64,000 bases of DNA from Nonomuraea roseoviolacea subsp. carminata (lineage in GTDB: Bacteria > Actinomycetota > Actinomycetes > Streptosporangiales > Streptosporangiaceae), in the NCBI RefSeq assembly GCF_024172185.1, contig NZ_JAMZEC010000001.1, forward strand, positions 6,603,001 through 6,667,000, written 5' to 3'. Shown here piece by piece: positions 31,393 to 39,288 of this stretch. A program made the translations under genes and the position numbers. Within the stretch, counting starts at the first letter, position 1; each line of letters begins with the position of its first letter. The notes under the pieces were generated by a model. That model was given only the letters and a program-made list of their open reading frames with translations. It had not been told where the DNA came from and did not search any database.

Positions 31393-33752
31393 GCACCAGG
31401 TTGTTCGGCGAGCCGGTGCGCAGGCGCGAGGACCGGCGGCTGCTCACCGGCCGCGGCCGCTACGTCGACGACCTCGGGCCGGACGCCCTGGCCGCCGCGT
31501 TCGTCCGCTCACCGCACGCCCGCGCCCGCATCCGCGACATCGACGTCTCCGCAGCCCTCGACGTCGAGGGCCTGGTCGCCGTCTACACCTGGGAGGACTT
31601 GCCCGAGCGCGTCGGACGTCCCCTGCCGCTGCTCATCCCGCACCCCGCGCTCACCCACGGCCGCACCGCGTACCCGCTGGCCCGCGACGTCGTCCGCCAC
31701 GTGGGAGAGCCGGTCGTCATGGTGGTCGCCGCCGACCGCTACCTCGCCGAGGACGCCTGCGCGCTCATCCACGTCGACTACGAGCCGCTCAAGCCGGTCG
31801 TCGGCCTGGAGGAGGCGGCGCACGGCGCCCGGCTCGTCCACGACGACGTGCCCGGCAACGTCGGCGCCCGCCTCCTCCAGGAGGTGCCGGGCCGCGACGG
31901 CAGGAGCGCCCGCGAGGCCATCGAGGAGGCGCCGCACACCCTGGCCTTCCGGCTGGACATCGAGCGCAGCGCCAGCATGCCGCTGGAGGGCCGCGGCGTC
32001 CACGCCCGCTGGGACGGCACCGACCTGCGCGTCCACTCCAGCACCCAGACCTCGACCAGCGTCCGGATGGCCGTGGCCGCCGCGCTCGGCCTGCCGCTGC
32101 CGCACGTCGAGGTGATCGCGCCGGACGTGGGCGGCGGGTTCGGCGTGAAGATCGTCCATCCGTGGCCGGAGGAGATCCTCGTGCCGTGGGCCGCGATGAC
32201 GCTCGGCCGCGAGGTCAAGTGGACCGAGGACCGGCGCGAGCACTTCGTCTCCTCGGCGCACGAGCGGGCGCAGGTGCAGTACGTGCGGGTCGGCTTCGAC
32301 GACGACGGGCGGGTGCTCGGGCTGGACGTGACGATCCTGCACGACCACGGCGCCTACACCCCGTACGGGATCATCGTGCCGATCATCACCTCCACCCAGC
32401 TCCTCGGCCCGTACAAGATCGGCGCCTACCGGGTCGAGTTCTCCTCGATCTACACCAACACCGTGCAGGTCACGCCGTACCGGGGGGCGGGCCGGCCGCA
32501 GGGCGTGTTCTGCATGGAACGCACCATGGACAAGATCGCCCGCCATCTCGGCAAGGACCGCACCGAGGTGCGCCGGGCCAACTTCATCGAGCCAGACGAG
32601 TTCCCGTACGACCAGGGCATGATCTTCCAGGACGGCCGGCCGCTCGTTTACGACAGCGGCGACTACCCGCGGATGCTGGCCATGCTCAAGGAGCTGATCG
32701 GCTGGGACGCGTTCGAGCGGCGGCCCGGGCGCGGCATCGGCGTCGGCTGCTACGTCGAGGGCACCGGCGTCGGCCCGTACGAGGGCGGCCACGTGCAGGT
32801 CACCTCCGACGGCCGCGTCCACGTCTCCACCGGCCTCACCTCGCAGGGGCAGGGGCACGAGACGGTGTTCGCGCAGATCGCCGCGAGCGAGCTGGGCGTG
32901 CCCATCGAGCGGATCTCGGTGGTGACCGGCGACACGCGCCGGTTCGGCTACGCGGTGGGCACGTTCGCCTCGCGGGCGGCCGTGATGAGCGGCAACGCCA
33001 TCGCGCTGGCCTGCCGCAAGGTGCGGGCCAAGGCGCTGCGCATCGCGGCCGACGCGCTGGAGGCCGACCCGGCCGACCTGGAGATCACCGACGGGACGGT
33101 TCACGTCGTGGGCACGCCGTCGGCGTCGATCCCGCTGGCCACGGTCGCCGTGCTGGCCAACCCGCTGCGCTACGCCTTCGACGAGGAGGCCGCGCGGGCC
33201 ACCCAGTTCGCGGGCGCGTCCGCGCCGGACCGGCCGCCGGTCGCCGAGGGCGACGAGCCGGGGCTGGAGGGGCGCGACTACTACTCGCCGATCCGCTCCA
33301 CGTTCGCCGCCGGGATGCACGCGGCGATCGTCGAGACCGACCCACTCACGGCCGAGGTCCGGGTGGTCAGGTACGCGGTGATCCACGACTGCGGGCGGCT
33401 GGTCAACCCGATGATCGTCGAGGGGCAGATCCACGGCGGCGTCGCGCAGGGCGTCGGCGGGGCGCTGTACGAGCGCATGGTGTACGACGGCGACGGGCAG
33501 CTGCTCAACGCCTCGTTCATGGACTTCCTCATGCCGTACGCCACGGAGATCCCGCGCATCGAGACCGGCCACCTGGAGACGCCGTCGCCGCTGAACCCCC
33601 TGGGCGTGAAGGGCGCGGGGGAGGCGGGGGTCATCCCGGTGTCGGCGGTGATCGCCTCGGCCGTCGAGGACGCCGAGGGCTTCCCCGTGGACCGGATGCC
33701 GATCTCGCCGTCGGAGCTGTTCGACCTGCGGCGGAGGCACGCGACCGGTTGA
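31389..33752 (+). CDS. Molybdenum hydroxylase large subunit
   Basis: 787 aa. Molybdopterin-binding Ald_Xan_dh_C and C2 domains. The active-site loop reads TPYRGAGRPQG (about 363-373), not the AYRCSFR loop of form-I CO dehydrogenase, so this is not a CO dehydrogenase. The catalytic base is in KGAGEAG (Glu near 743), and DVGGGFGVK contacts the cofactor. The likely role is hydroxylation of an N-heterocycle or aldehyde. The neighbouring nucleobase permease and PucR suggest a purine or pyrimidine. ATG 31389 overlaps the Fe-S subunit stop by 4 nt. Confidence 0.9.
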   Translation: MSTRLFGEPVRRREDRRLLTGRGRYVDDLGPDALAAAFVRSPHARARIRDIDVSAALDVEGLVAVYTWEDLPERVGRPLPLLIPHPALTHGRTAYPLARDVVRHVGEPVVMVVAADRYLAEDACALIHVDYEPLKPVVGLEEAAHGARLVHDDVPGNVGARLLQEVPGRDGRSAREAIEEAPHTLAFRLDIERSASMPLEGRGVHARWDGTDLRVHSSTQTSTSVRMAVAAALGLPLPHVEVIAPDVGGGFGVKIVHPWPEEILVPWAAMTLGREVKWTEDRREHFVSSAHERAQVQYVRVGFDDDGRVLGLDVTILHDHGAYTPYGIIVPIITSTQLLGPYKIGAYRVEFSSIYTNTVQVTPYRGAGRPQGVFCMERTMDKIARHLGKDRTEVRRANFIEPDEFPYDQGMIFQDGRPLVYDSGDYPRMLAMLKELIGWDAFERRPGRGIGVGCYVEGTGVGPYEGGHVQVTSDGRVHVSTGLTSQGQGHETVFAQIAASELGVPIERISVVTGDTRRFGYAVGTFASRAAVMSGNAIALACRKVRAKALRIAADALEADPADLEITDGTVHVVGTPSASIPLATVAVLANPLRYAFDEEAARATQFAGASAPDRPPVAEGDEPGLEGRDYYSPIRSTFAAGMHAAIVETDPLTAEVRVVRYAVIHDCGRLVNPMIVEGQIHGGVAQGVGGALYERMVYDGDGQLLNASFMDFLMPYATEIPRIETGHLETPSPLNPLGVKGAGEAGVIPVSAVIASAVEDAEGFPVDRMPISPSELFDLRRRHATG

Positions 33753-33787
33753 CGGCCCGGGGGCGGCCGGCCCCCTGGCGGCGCGGC

Positions 33788-33945
33788 GGATGAGGGACGG
33801 CCTGCCATCTGCTGGCGCGGGATGGTGAGGGGGCGGCCTGCCATCTGGTGGCACGGGCGGGTGAGGGGGCGGCCTGCCATCTGCTGGCGCGGGCGGGTGA
33901 GGGGACGGCCGGCCATTCTGCTGGCGCGGGTCGGTGAGGGGACGC
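33788..33945. repeat. 36-bp tandem repeat, four and a half copies
   Basis: The block GGCCTGCCATCTG and its variants recurs at exact 36-bp steps (cores at 33801, 33837, 33873 and 33909), separated by GGTGAGGGGGC-type spacers. It fills the gap between the molybdenum hydroxylase and the LRR gene. No coding function is seen. Confidence 0.85.
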
Positions 33946-33986
33946 CCGCACGCGGCGCGCCCGGCCACGTGAGATGATCGGCCACC

Positions 33987-35009
33987 ATGACGGGGCGGGA
34001 TGACGACGGCGGTGACCTGGCCGGGGCGCGCGTGATCGACCTGGCGTGGAAAGAGCTGTCCGAGCTGCCCGGCTGGATCGGCGGCCTGACGCGCCTGCGC
34101 GAGCTGCGGCTCGACGGCAACCGCCTCACCTCCCTGCCCGCGCTGACCGGCCTGGCCGATCTGCGCGCGCTGCACCTCGACGGCAACCGGCTGACCGCCG
34201 TCCCGGACTGCCCGCCCGGCCTGGAGACGCTGTTCCTGTACGGCAACGCCCTCGAAGCCCTCCCCGAACGGTTCGGCGGCCGGCTGCGGCACCTGTCGGT
34301 GGGCGGCAACCGGCTGACCGCCCTCCCCGCGGGGCTGTGGGACGAGACCGGGCTGGAGTCGCTCAACGTGGCCGAGAACCGGCTCACCGAGATCCCGCCC
34401 GCCATCGGCCGGCTGACCCGGCTGCGCATGCTGGACCTCGGCCACAACCAGCTCACCTCACTCCCGTCCGAGCTGGGCGGCCTCCCGCTGACCGACTACC
34501 TCTACCTGAGCGACAACCGGCTCACCGAGGCGCCCGCCTGGCTCGGCCGGCTCGACCGGCTCGCCTACCTCGGCCTCACCGACAACCTGCTGACCCGCCT
34601 GCCCGAGGAGATCGGCGGGATGGCGGCGCTGGTGGAGTTGCGGCTGTACGGCAACCGGCTGGAGGAGCTGCCCGGCTCCATCGGGCGGCTGGGCCGGCTG
34701 CGGGAGCTGCACCTGCGCGGCAACCGGCTGACCGCCCTGCCCCCGGCGATCGGCGACCTCGCCGGGCTGCGCCACCTCGATCTGCGCGACAACCTCCTCG
34801 GCGGGCTGCCGGAGGAGATCGGGCGGCTCGACCGGCTCGCCACGCTCGACCTGCGCAACAACCGCCTCAGGCGGCTGCCGGACGGCCTCGCCGCGCTGCC
34901 CGCGCTGGAGAAGCTCGACCTGCGCTGGAACAAGCTCGATGCGGACGGGGACGGCGAGCCCGAGCCGCTGCGCCGGCTGAGGGAACGCGGCTGCGTCGTC
35001 CTGACGTGA
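33987..35009 (+). CDS. Leucine-rich-repeat protein
   Basis: 340 aa, almost wholly LRRs: about 12-13 repeats of 23 residues with consensus L-x-x-L-x-L-x-x-N-x-L-T-x-L-P (for example LDGNRLTSLP, LYGNRLEELP, LRGNRLTALP). No signal peptide or membrane helix, so it is probably a cytoplasmic protein-protein scaffold. It ends after a short C-terminal cap (ERGCVVLT). ATG 33987 follows a weak GATGATCGG. The role is unknown. Confidence 0.88.
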   Translation: MTGRDDDGGDLAGARVIDLAWKELSELPGWIGGLTRLRELRLDGNRLTSLPALTGLADLRALHLDGNRLTAVPDCPPGLETLFLYGNALEALPERFGGRLRHLSVGGNRLTALPAGLWDETGLESLNVAENRLTEIPPAIGRLTRLRMLDLGHNQLTSLPSELGGLPLTDYLYLSDNRLTEAPAWLGRLDRLAYLGLTDNLLTRLPEEIGGMAALVELRLYGNRLEELPGSIGRLGRLRELHLRGNRLTALPPAIGDLAGLRHLDLRDNLLGGLPEEIGRLDRLATLDLRNNRLRRLPDGLAALPALEKLDLRWNKLDADGDGEPEPLRRLRERGCVVLT

Positions 35010-35086
35010 CCCCACCGACCTGAGGCAGTCCGATTTCCGTGCGGAACGGGCTGAACCGCCCCCGCAAAGGGTGCGTATCTCGGCAC

Positions 35087-35584
35087 ATGACGACACTTCC
35101 ACGTCTGGCCGCCTCTGCGCTGCTGGTCGGACTCGTCGCCGCCTGCTCGTCCGGCGGGGCCGGGACCGGCGGCGGCCAGCTCGCCGCCGGGGCCCAGCAG
35201 GGCGCCGCCAAGGCCGCCGCGCCCGCGAAGATCTACACGGTCGAGCAGCTCGCGGCCAAGGTCGGCTGCAAGCCCGTGATGCAGGTCGACGCCGCCGACA
35301 TCCGCACCGGCTACTGCAAGACCAAGGTCGGCGAGTTCTTCGTCAACACCTTCAGCACCGAGCAGGGCAAGGACGAGTGGATGGACCGGGCGCCCGAGTA
35401 CAACCCGCACCTGGTCGGGCCCCGGTGGACCGTGCTGTCCAGCCTCAAGGTGCTGCGCGCGCTGCAGAAGCCGCTCAACGGCGACCTGCACCTCAAGGAC
35501 CACCGCACCAAGTCGCCGACGCCGTCACCGCCGGCGCAGGACGACGGCGGCGACACCGGAGACACCAGGGGCAGCGGCTACTGA
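35087..35584 (+). CDS. Predicted lipoprotein, function unknown
   Basis: 165 aa. A signal sequence (MTTLPRLAASALLVGLVAAC) ends in a lipobox LVAAC with the acylated Cys at residue 20. A Gly/Ala-rich linker (21-45) is followed by a folded part with two further Cys (KVGCKPVM and TGYCKTKV), which may form a disulfide, and an acidic Pro/Thr/Asp tail. It is a surface-anchored protein of unrecognised family. ATG 35087 is chosen because the signal peptide begins there; GTG 35039 would add 16 hydrophilic residues. Confidence 0.75.
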   Translation: MTTLPRLAASALLVGLVAACSSGGAGTGGGQLAAGAQQGAAKAAAPAKIYTVEQLAAKVGCKPVMQVDAADIRTGYCKTKVGEFFVNTFSTEQGKDEWMDRAPEYNPHLVGPRWTVLSSLKVLRALQKPLNGDLHLKDHRTKSPTPSPPAQDDGGDTGDTRGSGY

Positions 35585-35597
35585 CGGCGCTCCGGCG

Positions 35598-35712
35598 GCC
35601 GCGACCCGCGCGGCCGCTGACGAGCCGCGACATGCGCGTCCGCTGACGGGCCGCGACGTGCGCGCCCGCTGATGAGGCCGCTGACGAGGCCGCGACCCGC
35701 GCGGTCGCTGGA
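35598..35712. repeat. ~27-bp tandem repeat between convergent genes
   Basis: GCCGCGACCCGCGCGGCCGC-type units followed by TGACG recur about four times with a period near 27 bp between the lipoprotein and cydB stops. Each unit also holds a small dyad (GCGCGG/CCGCGC), so the array could form serial hairpins. Confidence 0.65.
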
Positions 35713-35726
35713 AGGCCGCCGCGAGG

Positions 35727-36623
35727 TCAGCGCGGCAGGGCGACCCGCTTGCGGAACACCCAGTACGTCCACGCCTGGTAGGCGAGCACGAACGGCAGCG
35801 TGATGAGGCCGATCCAGGTGAGCATGGTCAGCGTGTAGGGGGCGGAGGCGGCCTCGGCCAGGGTGAGGCCGGGCAGCGGCGCCTGCTTGAGGCGGAGGAA
35901 CACCGCCGCCGAGGTCAGCGCGATGCCCGCAGCCGTGGCCGTGAACGCCCAGCCCTCGCGCCGCCGCCAGATCAGCGCGACCGCCGCCGCCAGCGCCGCC
36001 ATGGCCGCCAGCGCCGGCACCGTGGCCGCGCCGGACATCGAGGCCAGCGTGGACAGGGCCACCACGGCCAGCGGCAGCGCCACCGCGCCCGTCGCCAGCG
36101 CCGCCACGCGGGCCCGCCGGCGCACCCGGCCCTCGGTGCGCAGCGCGAGGAAGACCGCGCCGTGCAGCAGGCTCAGCGCCAGCGTGAACGCCCCGCCGAG
36201 CAGCGCCGGGAGCGCGCCGTCGAGCAGCAGGCCGGCGAAGACGGCGCCCCACAGGAACGCGGGCAGCGCGCTGCCGACCACGATGCCGAGGTCGCACCAC
36301 GCCGGGTTGGCGACCTTGCCGCGCCACTCCAGCCCGACGCCGCGCACGATGAGCCCGGCCAGCACGAGCACCACCGGCAGGTAGAAGGAGCTGAACAGCC
36401 CGGAGTACCAGGCGGGGAAGGCGGCGAACATCGCGCCGACCGCCGTGATCAGCCACACCTCGTTGCCGTCCCACACGGGGCCGATGGTCTGCAGGCTCTG
36501 CCGCTGCTCGTCGTCGTCGCCGCCCACGAACGGCGCCAGCATGCCGACCCCGAAGTCGAAGCCCTCCAGCACGAAGTAGCCGGTCCACAGGAAGGCGATG
36601 ACCAGGAACCACAGGTCGATCAC
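35727..36623 (-). CDS. cydB: Cytochrome bd oxidase subunit II
   Basis: 298 aa, about eight membrane helices. The family opens with WFLVIAFLWTGYFVLEGFDFGVGML, then IGPVWDGNEVWLI and AFPAWYSG. It is shorter than the enterobacterial protein (about 380 aa), as is common in actinobacteria. It pairs with CydA in the quinol oxidase. GTG 36623 has GAGGAGAAG 3-4 nt upstream. It is 18 bp from the cydA stop. The ABC genes cydCD are not in the window. Confidence 0.92.
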   Translation of the reverse strand: MIDLWFLVIAFLWTGYFVLEGFDFGVGMLAPFVGGDDDEQRQSLQTIGPVWDGNEVWLITAVGAMFAAFPAWYSGLFSSFYLPVVLVLAGLIVRGVGLEWRGKVANPAWCDLGIVVGSALPAFLWGAVFAGLLLDGALPALLGGAFTLALSLLHGAVFLALRTEGRVRRRARVAALATGAVALPLAVVALSTLASMSGAATVPALAAMAALAAAVALIWRRREGWAFTATAAGIALTSAAVFLRLKQAPLPGLTLAEAASAPYTLTMLTWIGLITLPFVLAYQAWTYWVFRKRVALPR

Positions 36624-36641
36624 GGTCTTCTCCTCGGAAGA

Positions 36642-37988
36642 TCAGTACATCAGGGACGGTTCGCGGCGCTCGGCCGGCACCTCGGCGGGCGCGGGCTCCT
36701 CGGGCCCCCGGCGGACGTGCCGCACGAGCAGGACGGCCTCGGCCACGGCCAGCCCGCCGTACAGGAGGGTGAACAGCGTCAGCGACAGGGCGACCTCGGT
36801 GAGGCTCACGCCGGGCGAGACGCTGGCGGCGGTGAGCAGTTCGCCCGCGACCGTCCAGGGCTGGCGGCCGACCTCGCTCAGCAGCCAGCCCGCGATCACC
36901 GCGAGCAGCGGCAGCGGCAGCGCGAGCACGAACAGCCGGGCCAGGAAGCGGGGCATCGGGCGGCGGCGCCGGGTCAGCCACAGGCCGAGCACCGACAGTC
37001 CCACGGTGCTGAGGCCGAAGGACAGCATCACCCGGTAGGACCAGAACACCACGTTCTGGTCGGGGCGGTAGTCGCCGGGGCCGAACCGCTCCTCCAGCCT
37101 GCGCTGGATGTCCTCGGTGCCCTGGACGGTCGCGTCGAGGTCGCCGGTCGACAGGAAGCTGAGCACCTTGGGGATCTCGATCCCCGGCACGAGGGTGAAC
37201 CCGGCGCCCGCGGTGTCACGCTCCAGGCCCTCGGCGGAGGCCAGCTTCATCGGCTGCTGCTGGTAGGCGAGCTTGCCGGACAGGTCGCCGCTGCCCGCCA
37301 CGACGAGCCCGGCCACCGCGGTCATGACGAGCGCGGCCCGCGCGGCGCCGCGCCACATGCCGTCGCGGGTGCGCAGCAGCCACCAGCAGCTCACCGCCAG
37401 CACGAAGCCGCCCGCCACGATGAACGCCGCCCCGATCACGTGGGGCACCTGGGCGAGCGCGGTGGAGTTGGTGAGCACGGCCCACAGGTCGGTCATGCGG
37501 GCCCGGCCGTCGACCACCTCGTAGCCCACCGGGTGCTTCATCCAGGCGTTGGCCGCGAGGATGAAGTACGCCGACAGGTTGGAGCCGATGGCGGCGGCCC
37601 AGATGCACGCCAGGTGCACCCGCTTGGGCAGCCGGTCCCAGCCGAAGATCCACAGCCCCAGGAACGTGGATTCCATGAAGAACGCCAGCAGCGCCTCCAT
37701 GGCCAGCGGCGCGCCGAACACGTCGCCGACGAAGGTGGAGTACTCACTCCAGTTCATGCCGAACTGGAACTCCTGCACGATGCCGGTCACCACGCCCATG
37801 GCGAAGTTGATCAGGAAGAGCTTCCCGAAGAACTTGGTCAGCCGCAGGTAGTGCTCCTTGCCCGTGCGGTGCCAGGCCGTCTGCAGTCCCGCCACGAACA
37901 CGCCCAGGCCGATCGTCAGCGGCACGAACAGAAAGTGGTACACGGTGGTCACCCCGAACTGCCACCGCGCCAGGTCTAGTGCGTCCAT
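36642..37988 (-). CDS. cydA: Cytochrome bd oxidase subunit I
   Basis: 448 aa with about nine membrane helices. It carries the hemes and the quinol site and reduces oxygen to water at high affinity. Features: ARWQFGVTTVYHFLFVPLT (heme His near 20), GFFMEST-like AFFMESTFLG, the Q-loop KLAYQQQPMKLASAEG, and GRQPWTVAGELLTA (heme d region). The Q-loop is the short type. ATG 37988 has GAGGGGAAG upstream. The promoter region holds nested palindromes, described separately. Confidence 0.93.
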   Translation of the reverse strand: MDALDLARWQFGVTTVYHFLFVPLTIGLGVFVAGLQTAWHRTGKEHYLRLTKFFGKLFLINFAMGVVTGIVQEFQFGMNWSEYSTFVGDVFGAPLAMEALLAFFMESTFLGLWIFGWDRLPKRVHLACIWAAAIGSNLSAYFILAANAWMKHPVGYEVVDGRARMTDLWAVLTNSTALAQVPHVIGAAFIVAGGFVLAVSCWWLLRTRDGMWRGAARAALVMTAVAGLVVAGSGDLSGKLAYQQQPMKLASAEGLERDTAGAGFTLVPGIEIPKVLSFLSTGDLDATVQGTEDIQRRLEERFGPGDYRPDQNVVFWSYRVMLSFGLSTVGLSVLGLWLTRRRRPMPRFLARLFVLALPLPLLAVIAGWLLSEVGRQPWTVAGELLTAASVSPGVSLTEVALSLTLFTLLYGGLAVAEAVLLVRHVRRGPEEPAPAEVPAERREPSLMY

Positions 37989-38010
37989 CTTCCCCTCGCC
38001 GTCCGGCGCT

Positions 38011-38056
38011 CTACAGGCCGTAGTACATCTACTTAAAGTAGTACTACAAGCTGTAG
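38011..38056 (-). promoter_or_regulatory. Nested palindromes in the cydA promoter
   Basis: CTACAG (38011-38016) pairs with CTGTAG (38051-38056), and GTAGTAC (38020-38026) pairs with GTACTAC (38041-38047). GTAGTACTAC is itself a perfect 10-bp palindrome. On the minus strand TTGTAG, 16 bp, then TGTACT gives a promoter inside the dyad. The arms resemble BlaI/MecI/CopY-type operators (TACA..TGTA), but the regulator is not in view. Confidence 0.55.
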
Positions 38057-38253
38057 AGCAACGCGCTGCGATCTTCGTCACAGCACGCTCTCCTCTCGGT
38101 GTCTCCGAGGATGTCGCAGCGGGCGGGGGCCCCGCGTCAGCCCGTGGGCTGATTCCCGGCTAAGCCCCGCGACGGGCCCCGGGGCGCGACGCGTACAGGT
38201 GTCTGGCAGGTGTTGCCCTTATCGCGGGGGAGGTCCGTGCCTATGGTGGCGAT

Positions 38254-39033
38254 GTGAAGGTCGCAGGGAGCGCCGTGATCGGCGTCGAGAGAGATCGGGT
38301 GTGGGCCGCGCTGCGGGACCCGGCGGTGCTGGTACGCACCATCCCGGGCTGCGAGCGGCTGGAGGAGAGCGGGCCCGACACGTACCGGATGACGGTGAAC
38401 GCGGGCGTGGCCTCGGTGCGGGGCGTCTACCAGGGCGAGGTGGCGCTCGCCGACCCGCTCGCGCCGGAGAGCTTCGTGCTGCGGGCGCGCGGGCAGGGCG
38501 CGCCGGGGACGGTCGACGCCACGGTGCAGGTACGGCTCAGCGAGGTGGACGGGGGCACCCGGGTCGACTACGACGCCGACGCCGTGGTGGGCGGCATGAT
38601 CGGCGGGGTAGGGCAGCGCATGCTGGGCTCGGTGGCGCGCCGCACGGCGGGGGAGTTCTTCTCGGCGGTGGACCGGCTCCTGCGCGGTCCCGCCGAGGTG
38701 TCCGCCGCCGAGCCGTCCGCCGCGGAGGTGCCCGTCGCGCGGGTGCCGGTGGGGACGGTCGCCGCCGGAGGATCGTCCGTGGCCGGGCCGTCCGCCGGAG
38801 GATCGTCCGTGGCCGGGCCGTCCGCCGGAGAGTCGTTCGCCGCCGAGCCGGCGACGGCGGTCACCGGGCGGCCGGCCGTCTACGAGCGGCCTGTGGGGGA
38901 GCGCCCCGCCGGGGCCCGCACGGAGACGCGGCCGTGGGTGATGCTGGCCTCGTTCGGGACGGGCGCCGGGGTGGCGCTGGCGGGCGTCGCGATCGGCTGG
39001 CTCCTCGCCCGCTCGGGCCGCCGCCTCCACTGA
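38254..39033 (+). CDS. CoxG-like SRPBCC protein with C-terminal membrane anchor
   Basis: 259 aa. The N-terminal SRPBCC/CoxG domain (1-150; KVAGSAVIGVERDRVWAALRDP, IPGCERLEE) is followed by an Ala/Pro/Gly/Ser linker (155-220) with two near-identical 10-residue repeats (a 30-bp DNA tandem at about 38764-38823). A single helix (LASFGTGAGVALAGVAIGWLLA) ends the protein, suggesting a tail-anchored cytoplasmic domain. In CO dehydrogenase systems CoxG recruits the enzyme to the membrane. The nearest hydroxylase is 4.5 kb away. GTG 38254 follows a GGTGG. Confidence 0.82.
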   Translation: MKVAGSAVIGVERDRVWAALRDPAVLVRTIPGCERLEESGPDTYRMTVNAGVASVRGVYQGEVALADPLAPESFVLRARGQGAPGTVDATVQVRLSEVDGGTRVDYDADAVVGGMIGGVGQRMLGSVARRTAGEFFSAVDRLLRGPAEVSAAEPSAAEVPVARVPVGTVAAGGSSVAGPSAGGSSVAGPSAGESFAAEPATAVTGRPAVYERPVGERPAGARTETRPWVMLASFGTGAGVALAGVAIGWLLARSGRRLH

Positions 39034-39049
39034 CCCGGCGACGGGCGCG

Positions 39050-39245
39050 CGGGGACGAGCGCGGAAAAGGCGGGCGCGAGAAAGGTGCGCGTGGGAAAGG
39101 CAAGCATGGGGAAAGGCGGGCACGAGGAAGGCGGGCGCGGAGGGAAATGCGGGCCTGCGGGGAAAGGCGGGCGCGGGGACACGGAAGGCGGACACGGGGA
39201 AGGCAGGGCGGGAAACGGAAGGCGGGGGCCTGCGGGTATGGGGGT
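39050..39245. repeat. Purine-rich strand-biased repeat tract
   Basis: About 195 bp whose plus strand is nearly all G/A, made of degenerate GGAAAGGCGGGC-like units at roughly 15-19 bp steps. It lies between CoxG-like and unknown genes. No ORF of convincing quality is seen in it. Purine-rich tracts can form triplex or G-quadruplex structures. Confidence 0.65.
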
Positions 39246-39288
39246 TTCGGCTCTCGCGGAAAAGGATCTCCGGGCGTAGCGTGGCGGT

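Noticed and set aside
31389..33752. Form-I CO dehydrogenase, given a CoxM-CoxS-CoxL order and a CoxG-like gene nearby
   Set aside because: The active-site loop reads PYRGAGR rather than AYRCSFR, and the neighbours are nucleobase genes.
33788..33945. CRISPR array
   Set aside because: Repeats are contiguous 36-bp units without unique spacers, and no cas genes are present.
31509..34445. 978-residue open frame on the minus strand
   Set aside because: It mirrors the hydroxylase and LRR genes in a GC-rich antisense frame. No motif or ribosome site, and its reading is rich in Arg/Pro/Gly typical of shadows.
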